Of a stretch of DNA of 64,000 bases, positions 54,648 to 64,000 are shown piece by piece (within the stretch, counting starts at the first letter, position 1; each line of letters starts with the position of its first letter). Position numbers and translations under genes: made by a program. Source of the DNA: Austropuccinia psidii (Eukaryota; Basidiomycota; Pucciniomycetes; Pucciniales; Sphaerophragmiaceae). The stretch covers positions 33,284,409-33,348,408 of the forward strand of contig JALGQZ010000009.1 in assembly GCA_023105745.1 (NCBI GenBank). Direction: 5' to 3'. Below the pieces are notes generated by a model. It was not told where the DNA came from. It was given only the letters and a program-made list of their open reading frames with translations, and ran no database searches.

Positions 54648-56441
54648 GTGAGCCTTAGAGGTATTTTCATATACCCAAAAGACCACAAAAGATAAATTAA
54701 AATACAAATATAAATAAAATGAATTCATTTATATTATAAAAATAAAAATTCAAATATAAATACAAATTTATATTTAAAAATCAAACTTTAATTATAATTT
54801 AAAAAGAAAATTACAATAAAATTTAAAATTATGAAATTATATTTTTACTTGTAAAGACTAAGTAAAAATGAATTTTTAATAAAAATTGTGAAATTAAAAT
54901 AATTTTGGTAAAAAGTTATATAAAATATATTATAACTTTTTATCCAATAAATAAACATAAAGAATTTATCACACCATTGGATTTCTCATAAAAAATAAAG
55001 TGGGGTCACCTCTGGATGAAATTTCTGTAACTCAACTCTAAATAAGCTTAAATTAAGTTTCTAGTATTTTCAATACAAAATTTGGAAATCCTAAAAACCT
55101 TAATTTAATTCACACCACATGTGGTGTTAACCATCAATTTTTGGGTTCGAATTGAGGTGTTGTGTTTAGTTTAGAAGTTATGAGGGATTGAAGTATTTTC
55201 AATTGAATTCAATTGAAATGTCAAAATGTGCACATGTATTACATAAGTGAACTTTGATTTACATATGAGTTATCAATTATTACTGTATTGTACTGTACAA
55301 TTCAACTGAATTACATATGTAAATTACAAGTATAATACATGATGAGGAATTAAAGGAAAAAATAAATTGGAAAGATTAAAATGGGGGGGAAAGGAAATCT
55401 AGCTCTAAGGGGGAGCCAGACCCCCAAAATCCTTGATGACTGGCGTGGGATGTCAAAATCCACGCAAAAGTTCATTAATTTTGTCCTGGAATTGAGTCAC
55501 AGGGTCTGTGACTCAATTGATGATGAGGTTTTGATACCAACCAGGGTGGTTTTAACTGCTGCCAAAAGGGTAAAACTACCCTTAAGCTAAAAGAATGTTA
55601 GTAAAAACAGTTTTAGCTGGTTTCTACGCCTCTTACACACATTCTGACGTGTTTTGAAGGCTCTAGACCAGGTATTACTCTAGTAATGGCTGATTTAAGG
55701 GTCTAAAATGGGTAAAAATGGCTGAAACCGACCCATTTTTGGTCTAAACCAGGCCCAATGATGCCATAATTGGCTTTTCTGTTGTCAGACTGTTTTTCAC
55801 AGCTGAAAAGAGTAAATTTTACTTTTGGGGTAAGAAAATTGATGGCTATAAAAGAACGTCTTCTTTGCCCCACTTTTCTCTTCATGTTAGAATCTTTTCC
55901 TTTTATAATTAGTTTAAACACTGTTAAACCAATCAATAAAATATTCCAACCACCTTTTTGAAATCATTTTAAACCTTTTAGCCATGTGAAAAAATCATTA
56001 TAATCATTGTTTGTAACTCTTATAATCATTTTTACCCCTGAACCATCCCAAAAGTGAATTAAACCATCTTTCATCACTGTTAGCTTTGTCACTTTGTTTC
56101 CAAATTCACTCTGGTCACTTTTGGGGGTTTTTTCTCTTCAATATTATATGAAAGACTTTGTTCTTCTATTAATTGCTTGCAGTTCTTTTCTCAATTAATT
56201 CCAATTGAAATTGCTCTTGAAGAAATTTCTGTTGTAGCCTTAAATATCTCTTGTAGAGGATTTTCGGGATAAATTTTTATTGTTGGTAAAACAATAAATC
56301 TTTATAATATTGCTGCTTTATACTAATAAAGTTATAAACAATAAAATTGGCGTGTTTTCTCTTAAAAATAATATTTCTTACTATTTTTAATTGATTTTTA
56401 CCTTATACAAATTTTGAGGACAGGAAAAGTACTTGATTTTT
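54648..56441 (+). repeat. Third L3-family LTR, interrupted near its end by element F
   Basis: Starts TGTGAGCCTTAGAGGTATTTTC and is collinear with the D LTRs, including the GC hairpin (55409-55425) and TATA box (55846). About 30 bp before its expected end it stops (gattttt, where the D LTRs have gaccttt) and the L1 LTR of F begins. The missing end should lie beyond F, outside the window. Confidence 0.88.
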
Positions 56442-58409
56442 TGTGAACCTTTGAGATATGACCACATACCCAAAAAAGTCACAAGAAATATTTCATATAA
56501 TTATACATTAAAAATAAGTACCTTAAAAACTATAAAAATACCATAAATTGGTACAAATGTTGGTTTAACTGAAAAACCAATGAATAAACATGTGAAATAA
56601 ATTACACCATTGGATTCCCTATGGTAAAATACACATATACCATTTTTATGGCATATCTGTAAAGTCAATATTTAATAAGTTATAAGTAATAATACCTTAT
56701 AAAAGCCACAAATCCTTATTTATTTCAAAGCCTAATGAAACAAAATGTAAAATGAATGGTACCATTGGATTCTCCATAAAATCCCACACATAAAACAATT
56801 AATAAACTAAGCTTCAAAACCAATACTTAAGGAATTAACCTGAATATATGCACTTTTTTGGTCAATGCATATATTCAAGGATTTTAGCTAATATCTCTTG
56901 AATTATAAAGGATAGAGTGATGAACCAAAAATAAAGTCATCACTTAATTACTGTAGATACACAGATATGAAGTTAATCTCACAATTTATAAACAAGGTTA
57001 AAATCTGTAAGGAATTATTGATTAGAATCAACAGAGCTGTTGACCACTTTGTTGTGAAAGTGGTCCAAACTTGAAAATAAGTAGACAGTTGGATTCTACT
57101 AGTTCATTCGTGAAGAACGATGTTTTTTTTATTATAATATTCAAGGTATAACCCCTTGAAATCATAGTTTGAAGTTTAAAATATTAAATTTTGACAGAAA
57201 AGATGAGTTACAAGAAAAATCATCAAAAATAGAGTTTTGATTATGTAATGAAATGCTCTTGGAAGCATAATAGGATTATTCCAAGCTATCAGAATTCACT
57301 CTCTGAATTGCTGTAGCGTGTAAATCTTAAACGTTATTAAGGATCAAAGTTTGAGCTTAAGTTGATCATTTATGATCACACACTGTAACCTTAAATTAAG
57401 CTTAACAGTCATATAAAAGTTAAAATTTGTGAATACTATTAGTTTATGATTAAAACTAATAGAATCCACGAAATTTGGGGTTCTGACAAGCCTTTGACGT
57501 GATCAGACTTAGAGGTATAGTGATAACTCTAAATAATGGCATAATAGTGATGTAATGAGGTTTTATCATGATGTAATCATCACCAAAACTTAAACTATTG
57601 ATCAATTCCAGTGGATATGATCATTACACGTCTACTAGAAGCCTTTTGGACTCTAGGAGGGAGGTATTTACTATAAATAGAGCTCTTTCTGCTCTATTTT
57701 CCCCTCAGACGCATCGAAAACATTAAATAAATACAAACAAAAAGGTAATATCTTTATTCTTTATATATAAGGCTTTTATATTATTAAAGACCAAAGTTCA
57801 TCTTTATTATAATCATCAATTTTGACGTGATTATATCATTTGTTTAACTTTTTTTGTTAAAAGTCTCTTTAAAAACTCATTTCCACGTAAAAAATCAAGA
57901 ATATTTGTAATTTCTCTATTTTTTATTGTAAATACAATTTGTATAAGTTGTATTTATATTCTTTGGCGTAAAATATCTCAAAAGTATTATATTAAGTGTT
58001 AAAAGAAGGTTATTTTCTCTTATATTAATAATTTTCTCTATATTATTCTTTTAATAATTCTTTAATTAATATAAATAGTATTCATATTAATTTATAACTT
58101 TAATATTAGTAATATTATTGTTATTAATTTCTTTTTTATTAATAAAAACAATTTTATACGCCTTTATTATTTGTTTGTAACAATAATAAAGTGCTTTTAA
58201 ATATATTAATTATTTCATATTAATATATTTATTTTATTATATTATATTTTATAATATAAATTCTATTATTATATTTTTACGCCATAATTATAATAATTCT
58301 TTATTATTAGAATTATTTTATCTCATTTATTTCATTCATAAGGACATTCATAGTACAATAAGTAAAATATTAGTAATTTTTACTTATTGTTTCATAGTCA
58401 AACCTTACA
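56442..58409 (+). repeat. 5' LTR of element F (L1 family)
   Basis: 1968 bp from TGTGAACCTTTGAGATATGACC to AACCTTACA. TATA box at 57671-57680; a possible 5' splice site AAAG then GTAAT at 57745. Confidence 0.92.
57671..57680 (+). promoter_or_regulatory. TATA box of element F 5' LTR
   Basis: CTATAAATAG followed by AGAGCTCTTTCTGCTC and a CCCCTCAGAC segment, matching the other L1 LTRs. Confidence 0.6.
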
Positions 58410-58411
58410 TT

Positions 58412-58429
58412 TGGGGGCCTGGCCGGGAT
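58412..58429 (+). promoter_or_regulatory. Primer-binding site of element F
   Basis: TGGGGGCCTGGCCGGGAT, 2 nt after the LTR end. This copy has the GGGAT ending that fits a T-stem, so its 18 nt look like the full complement of a tRNA 3' end with acceptor strand CCAGGCC and discriminator C. A Pro-type tRNA is the best guess. Confidence 0.75.
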
Positions 58430-58906
58430 ATTTACTCTAGAAGACCTTTAAAAAGATTCTAATTGGGTTTATCCAATAATAAATTATACTTATAATCATA
58501 AAATTATATAATAATCTTATATTTATTGATTTTAAAAGCTATTGAGGCATTTGGAAAGGAATTGTACTGTCTTACATGTGGTTTTTCACATCCTTAGACT
58601 TGCAAAAACTTTCTTTGAGTGACTCTAGTGATTAAAAAAGATATTTTATAAATTAAAAATAATTTTATATTATAAATCAATTTTATAAAAAGAATCATAC
58701 TCATTTTTATTTTATTCTTTAAAAATAAAAATATTAAAAACCAATAAAAAAGTTATTTTATTCTTTTTAATTTCATTTCTTTAATTATTTTCTTTTTTTT
58801 TCCAAAAAAAAGAAAGATATAAAAGCAATTTTTACGTGGAAAATTGCCATATCTTACCAAAAATAACACTTTTATATAAAAGACTTATATTCATTTGTCT
58901 TTTTTA

Positions 58907-59086
58907 GTGTTTGAAGACAACCCAACAGAGGATAACCAAACCACTGTTGAAAGATTGGTGGAAGAAACTTGTCAAAGTTCTCCAACACCAATAATTACCA
59001 AAAGAAAGAAAGCCAAGAAATTGGACTTTCCATGACCCACCATTCAGGACTCTGAAGGTGAGTACCTCATTTATAAATTGCCATAA
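58907..59086 (+). pseudogene. Element F leader ORF ('ORF0'), one stop
   Basis: Same 60-codon length as in A: FEDNPTEDNQTTVERLVEE, KRKKAKK basic cluster, TIQDSEGEYL. A TGA replaces the Gly after FP (59033-59035). It opens after a strong pyrimidine-AG run (ctttttt then AG at 58906-58907), which looks like a 3' splice site. A GTGAGT at 59058 looks like a 5' splice site, but A and B have ATGAGT there. Confidence 0.55.
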
Positions 59087-59133
59087 GAAATTTCCTGTTC
59101 TGAAATCCTCTTATTTCTTATTTTTCTTATAAT

Positions 59134-59340
59134 ATGACTACCAGAAGAGGCTACCAATACTCCATCCAATCAGATGGAGCTGGACTCAGAGGTAGAATTG
59201 ATTCCTCCAAAGGGAAAAGGAAGGGCAATATCCCCAGTGGAACAGAATCCACACAAGGAAGTGCCTTATCCCAAAGGCAAGTCCCAGAAATGCCCATGAT
59301 ATCTGAACCTGAATTGGAACTAAGTATGCGTGACTCAAAC
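59134..59340 (+). CDS. Element F gag N-terminal piece
   Basis: ATG at 59134 opens MTTRRGYQYSIQSDGAGLRGR..., a basic Ser/Gly/Pro-rich segment. Differences from A fall mostly on third positions of this frame up to about 59340. The formal ORF continues to 60654 (507 codons), but its middle section (59381-59827) overlaps the inner frame that shows the stronger protein constraint. Confidence 0.72.
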
Positions 59341-59380
59341 AGGTACAAATCACATTCAGAGGGATCAAATAGACATTTAC

Positions 59381-59827
59381 ATGAGCCAATACAAACAGTA
59401 CTACACAGTGTACAAGGACAAAGATTGGGAAATGTTGCCTCAAATACACCAAGGAGTGATGAACTCCTGGCACATCCTGAAAAAGTTCCTCAAAGAGGAG
59501 GAAATAGTGAGATACTCCAATGGATGGAATCCACTATCATCCAAACCTCAAATCAAAAAGATCAAGGAGTATCATGCCAAAAAGAAGGAGGCAACCAAGG
59601 AAGAAGCCCCAGTAGCTTCTACCAGCAAGCCCCAAGTCAACCCACTTCCCCAAGAAGGGAAGAAGAACAAGAAAAAGAATTGGAGCAATCCATATTCCCC
59701 AAGCTACAGGATCCCCAAGATCCAAAAAGATGCCATGGACAATGTCTTGAACATGGCCAGAACTTTGATGAAATTCAAAGACAAAGAGGAACAAAGAATG
59801 AGACAACCCCATTTCCCAAAGAAATAA
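59381..59827 (+). CDS. Element F inner +1-frame ORF within gag (148 aa)
   Basis: ATG at 59381; 148 codons with no stop: MSQYKQYYTVYKDKDWEM, FLKEEEIVRYSNGWNPLSS, a Lys/Pro-rich linker with GKKNKKKNW, then YRIPKIQKDAMDNVLNMARTLM and RMRQPHFPKK. It lies wholly inside the outer gag ORF, +1 to it. Relative to A, 23 differences are at third, 6 at first and 3 at second positions of this frame. The frame is open even before the ATG (from 59324) and homology to D extends upstream of it, so entry by frameshift rather than by this ATG is possible. CCCAAAG at 59815-59821 is phased for -1 slippage back to the outer frame. Confidence 0.75.
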   Translation: MSQYKQYYTVYKDKDWEMLPQIHQGVMNSWHILKKFLKEEEIVRYSNGWNPLSSKPQIKKIKEYHAKKKEATKEEAPVASTSKPQVNPLPQEGKKNKKKNWSNPYSPSYRIPKIQKDAMDNVLNMARTLMKFKDKEEQRMRQPHFPKK

Positions 59828-61200
59828 CCTTGTCTCCTGATGTTGTAAATACTTTAACAGAGCTTAAAAATAGTATCTTACCTCTTAAAGACATTAAAAA
59901 TAGTTTCTTATCTTTCCAAGAAATAAATAACAGTTTATCATCTTTAACAAAACTTGTTGTACAAAATAAGAAACAAATTGATAACATAAAATTTATGATT
60001 GAAAATAATAAACCAAAAGTATTAATTGACAATACTCAGAAATTAATACAAGGAAAACAAGAGTTGTATAAATACATAAGTGATATCAAAGAAAAAACTT
60101 TGACAATCAATTATGATGTTAGTATTGACAATCTTACAGAAAAATTAAACAAATTAAGTATTTCTGTAGAAACATTTGAAGAAAAGACTTCATCACACCA
60201 AAAATTACTTTTGGACCATGTGGAAAAAAGTGATGAAGCAAGAATGCATCTGAAAGATGACATTCAAAGTGAAATAAGGCTTATTACTGAAAAAATGGAT
60301 ACAATCAATGAGGCTAATGTAAATATGCCAAAGTTATCAACACCATTTTCTCACATAAGAAGCCCTGTTAAACCAAAAGAGGAATTAACAAATCCATTCA
60401 TAACAGACTTGAGTCACCAAGAAAATAACCAAGTCTTAATGAAGGAAGCACCTCAATTAAAAGAATGGCCAATATTCACAGGAGAAGGTGAATATGACCA
60501 CATGTCTTTTATTAAAACAATTGACATGCTACAAGAAGATTATGCCATACCAGATGAATTAATCACTGCAAGATTACATTCATTGTTTGAAAAATCTGCA
60601 AAAAGATGGTATTATGGCATAAGGCAAACAAATGGCAAAAATACCTGGTCTTGGTAGAAACAAGGAATAATCACCAAGTGGGCTAATGATTCCTGGAGGT
60701 ACAAAATAGAAAATTCATTTGAAAATTCTTTCTTTGACCCAGACAAAGACAAACCTTTAACTTGGTTCTTGAAACAAGTTGAAAGACTTAATGCATTGTA
60801 CCCAGAAATGTCACAAAAAATGGTGCATATGAAAATACTCAAGAAATGTGGAGGAGAGCTAGAACATGCCCTAAGAAGCAGGTGTATAGAACTATGCTCC
60901 ACAGAAGAGTATATTGATTCACTAGAAGACATAGTGACAAGAACAAAAATTGGCGGGACTTGGAAGAAATTGGACATTAAAAGCCCAAATAAACCATTTA
61001 TCAAAAAAGAAAAATCAAAAGAATCCTTCAAGCCCAATACATCCAACAATAATGAGCAAAGAAAATGCCATAAATGTGGAAGTATTGGACACTTAGCCAA
61101 TAATTGCCTTAAAAAGGAAAAGATTAATGAAATTGTGGAAACAGAAAACCACAATGACAAAGAAGAAGAATCTGACTCTGAAAAAGAGACAGAAGAGTCA
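59828..61200 (+). pseudogene. Element F gag: coiled coil, capsid-like region, CCHC knuckle; one stop
   Basis: Outer frame: TLSPDVVNTLTELKNSILPLKD, a long coiled coil with heptads (about 59870-60310), a Pro-rich hinge, KEWPIFTGEGEYDHMSFIKTIDML, ARLHSLFEKSAKRWYYGIRQTNGKNTWSW, then TAG (60655-60657) where relatives have Trp. It continues [40 protein letters not shown] and an intact knuckle [14 protein letters not shown] (61066-61107). The nonsense codon is the only break in this part. Confidence 0.88.
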
Positions 61201-61830
61201 GAAAGCTCTGAAAGTGATGAAATCAATATAATTAATGCACAAATTAATAATATTGACATAATTTATGAAGTACTGGATGTTAACTCAAACTTACCACAAG
61301 TTGGGACTTCTGACACAAACCTGACAAATATACAAGATTCCAAAATGTATAGGACCAAACCTGCAAGAGGAATGGGATATACAGCAGGAAAATTAAGTAT
61401 AAGTATTGTTATGGTTGATAACCAAGAAGGAAAAGTTAACTTAGACACAGGAGCATATTGCACCTGTGTTGGTAAAAGCTATTTAAAAACCATTGTCCCA
61501 GACTGGCAAGAAAAACTTATGCCAATACACGGTGTCAAATTTAGTAGTGCAAGTGAGAGCATGAAGCCCCTTGGAATAATTGATTTAACACTAATTTTTA
61601 CTCATCCCTCACAATGTGTCAGAATCAAAGTAGACTTTGTAGTAATGGACAACTATACTAGTAATCACTTCATACTTGGAAATGATTACTTATCAATCTA
61701 TGGTATAGATATTTCCAACCAAAAGGATAGATATTTTACCATAGGAGACAACAAAAGACAAAAGTTTGGCTTCTTAAATAACAAAAAACAAATCACAGTT
61801 ATTAATAATGAAGAAAAAATTCCAGAAAAG
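61201..61830 (+). CDS. Element F aspartic protease
   Basis: In the continuous gag-pol frame: acidic linker, [24 protein letters not shown] (catalytic Asp codon 61444-61446, DTGA intact), [40 protein letters not shown]. It would cut the polyprotein. Confidence 0.85.
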
Positions 61831-63330
61831 GAACTTTTTATATCTGAACAACTTAAAGAGGCAGAATTCAATCAAGAATTAACAGAAAAAATGAAAGAAA
61901 AGTTGTTTGACCTCTTATTTAAGTATCAAAATGCGTTTGCAACTGACAAAGAGCCACTAGGTGCCATAATTGGACATGAAGTGGATATAATTATTAATGT
62001 GGAAAAACCTTACCCACCTCTACTGAGAAGACCTGCTTACCCAGCTAGTCCAAGGGCTAGAGAAGCCTTGGAGGTACACATTAAAGAACTAATAGACCTT
62101 GGAGTATTAAGAAAGGTAGGACATAATGAACAGGTAGAAGTCACTACACCTGTCATTATAAGTTGGCATAATGGAAAATCAAGGATGGTAGGAGACTTCA
62201 GAGCTCTGAACACCTATACCATTCCATACAGGTATCCAATACCCAGGATCCATGAGACATTGACACAATTGTCACAAGCTAAGTTCATCACAGCCATGGA
62301 TGCCTTGAAGGGTTTTCATCAAAATGTCTTAGCAGGCAATGCCAAAAAACTACTGAGGATAATAGTCCACTGTGGAATTTTTGAATACTTAAGAATGCCA
62401 TTTGGCATAAAAAATGCACCTTCCCATTATCAAAGAATGATGAATACCATATTTCCTGAAGAATTATCAGAAGGATGGTTAATCATCTATATTGATGATA
62501 TCATAGTTTGCTCAGAAACTTGGGAAAGTCACCTTAAAAGACTAGAAAGGGTACTACAGAAAATAGTCCAAGTGAATATGAAAGTTTCCTTGAAAAAGTG
62601 TCATTTTGCATACAGTGAACTAAAAGCACTAGGACATGTTGTATCTGGACTTAGTCTAGGCATAGACAAGAATAAAGTAGCAGCAGTACTGCTTAAACCA
62701 ATGCCTCAAACCAAAAAAGAAATGAAATCATTTCTAGGATTTGCTGGTTACTATAGACAGCATATAAAGGACTTTGCAAAAATTGCTAAATCCTTGTATA
62801 AGCTATGTGACCAACAAACAGTCTATGAAATGACGGAAGAAAGAGTCAAGGCATATGAGGAATTGAAAAATTCCTTAACAAATGCCCCATTTCTTCTAAT
62901 GACAGATTGGAAACTACCCTTCAAGCTGTACATTGATGCTTGTGGAGAAGGACTGGGTGCTGCACTACACCAGAAACAAATTATCAATGATAAACCAGTG
63001 GAAGAACCAATCTGTTTTATTTCAAGACAGATAAAGCCAACAGAAGCAAGTTATGGAGAAAGCCAAATGGAATGCCTCTGCTTAGTGTGGGCTTTAGAAA
63101 AATTACATTATTATTTGGATGGCACAGTATTTGATGTGATTACAGACTTTAATGCTGTAAAATCTCTATTAAATATGAAGACTCCAAATAGACATATGCT
63201 AAGATGGCAAATTGCTATCCAAGAATATAGAGGAAATATGACTATTGTTCATAAATCTGGAAATATTCATAAAAATGAAGATGGTCTTAGCAGATGGGCT
63301 CCAGCAAATACCCCAGACAATCCAGCATGG
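61831..63330 (+). CDS. Element F reverse transcriptase and RNase H
   Basis: Uninterrupted. Reverse transcriptase: [56 protein letters not shown] (Tyr where relatives have Asp), [44 protein letters not shown] (YIDD at 62488-62499), [34 protein letters not shown]. RNase [17 protein letters not shown] (Asp codon 62935-62937), [29 protein letters not shown]. The acidic catalytic residues of both enzymes are present. Confidence 0.9.
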
Positions 63331-64000
63331 GTACCACAAGGAGAACACCATATAGAAGGAATATGTGTCACAGACATTGGCACAGAATTTCTTAACCAAG
63401 TTAAAGAAATCTATAAGATAGACAAAAATTGCCATATCTTAAGCCAAATTCTAATGAAAGACTGCAAAGACCCATCACTTTCATCAAAACTAGATGAAAT
63501 ATGGAAAAAGGCATATGAGGAAGGAAGATTCCACCTCCTTGATGGAATCCTTTACCACAGAACAAAACACACATGTGTTATGGCCTTAACAGATAGAACC
63601 CTGATAAACACTATTTTACATGAGTGTCATGATAGTGTTGCAGCTGGACACCTTTCAGAAGACAGGACACTAGAGAGGGTGAAAACCTGCTCTTGGTGGC
63701 CAAATTGGAAGAAAGATGTTATAGAATACTGCCAAACCTGTGACAGATGTCAAAAAGCCAACAGATCCACAGGAAAGAGATTTGGAATGATTATCCTAAT
63801 CCAAGAACCAAAATCCCCTTGGGAAATAGTTCATATGGATTGGGTAACAGCATTACCTCCAGGAGGAGACAGAAGCTATAATGCATGCCTAGTATTGGTT
63901 GACAGGTATAGCAAAACTCCCATGTTCTTACAATGTCATAAAGATGACACAGCTATGGACACAGCCATAATGATATGGAATAAAGCTATTAGCCATACAG
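63331..64000 (+). CDS. Element F integrase, N-terminal half, cut by the window end
   Basis: [24 protein letters not shown], a short [14 protein letters not shown] segment, the HHCC domain [16 protein letters not shown]...YCQTCDRCQ intact, and [31 protein letters not shown] with the first catalytic Asp at 63838-63840. The window ends at about the AISHT segment, before the second Asp and the Glu. Confidence 0.9.

Larger units (their letters stand above)
56442..64000 (+). mobile_element. Element F: Ty3/gypsy retrotransposon, L1 family, best-preserved copy, 3' end outside the window
   Basis: The 5' LTR (56442-58409) is followed by primer-binding site, leader ORF, gag and pol on the plus strand. 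From 59134 the outer gag-pol frame is open to the last base of the window except for one TAG at 60655-60657, so gag and pol form one continuous reading frame without a gag/pol shift. The CCHC knuckle, DTGA, YIDD, RNase H and visible integrase residues are all intact. The leader ORF has one TGA. It is inserted in an L3 LTR. Confidence 0.92.

Noticed and set aside
59058..59144. Short intron joining the leader ORF to gag in element F
   Set aside because: The resulting frame does not match the gag N-terminal frame, and the donor GT is absent in A and B.
59134..60657. 507-codon ORF as one straightforward gag protein
   Set aside because: Its middle third overlaps the inner +1 frame, and substitutions there follow the inner frame, so the translated outer sequence between about 59381 and 59827 is probably not the real protein.

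Overview
This 64-kb window is AT-rich eukaryotic nuclear DNA with almost no CpG. It is a graveyard of nested chromovirus-type Ty3/gypsy LTR retrotransposons inserted into older DNA-transposon debris. There is no bacterial-style operon, rRNA, convincing tRNA or CRISPR. The gag, pol and transposase relatives I recognise are those I associate with rust fungi (Pucciniales), most like the repeat-rich genome of Austropuccinia psidii. That assignment is an inference from remembered protein similarity; no search was run.

Layout. 1-174 (minus) is the Ser/Asn/Gln-rich start of a protein that leaves the window. 1420-2240 is a dead PIF/Harbinger transposase. 2830-3430 (minus) is a remnant resembling the fungal Tet/JBP-type 2OG-Fe(II) dioxygenases. 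Element A (4744-15214, minus) is a complete L1-family Ty3/gypsy element. 15595-15935 is the integrase tail of another family. Element B (16678-28738, plus, L1 family) carries an L2-family solo LTR in its gag (19790-21692). Element C (28739-31809) is a headless L1-family relative that stops at a second L2 LTR (31810-33673). A conserved but unnamed ORF (33674-34440) and 1.3 kb of degenerate satellite-like repeat follow. Element D (37772-47712, plus, L3 family, perfect 5-bp target duplication) splits a Tnp2/CACTA-like transposase gene whose halves lie at 36409-37771 and 47713-49252 (minus). Then come an AT-rich repeat (49850-50960), an unresolved stretch, a gag fragment of a fourth family (53515-54350), an L3 LTR (54648-56441), and element F (56442 to the window end, plus, L1 family), the best-preserved copy.

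How the parts work. Each L1 or L3 element has LTRs with a TATA box, a primer-binding site 2 nt inside the 5' LTR, gag (coiled coil, capsid-like region, CCHC knuckle), then aspartic protease, reverse transcriptase, RNase H, integrase and a chromodomain-like C-terminal tail. All carry damage. F has only two premature stops in what is visible: one in gag and one in the small leader ORF.

Most interesting signals: (1) L1 elements have a small conserved leader ORF before gag with no ATG of its own and splice-like borders. (2) The constrained reading frame inside gag switches by +1 for about 450 nt and then back. In an eye alignment of F with A, 23 of 32 differences fall on third positions of the inner 148-codon frame and only 3 on third positions of the long outer frame. 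The inner frame ends with a correctly phased CCCAAAG or CCCAAAT slippery heptamer two codons before its stop. The L3 family has the same +1 overlap. (3) CpG is strongly depleted beside a Tet/JBP-like remnant.
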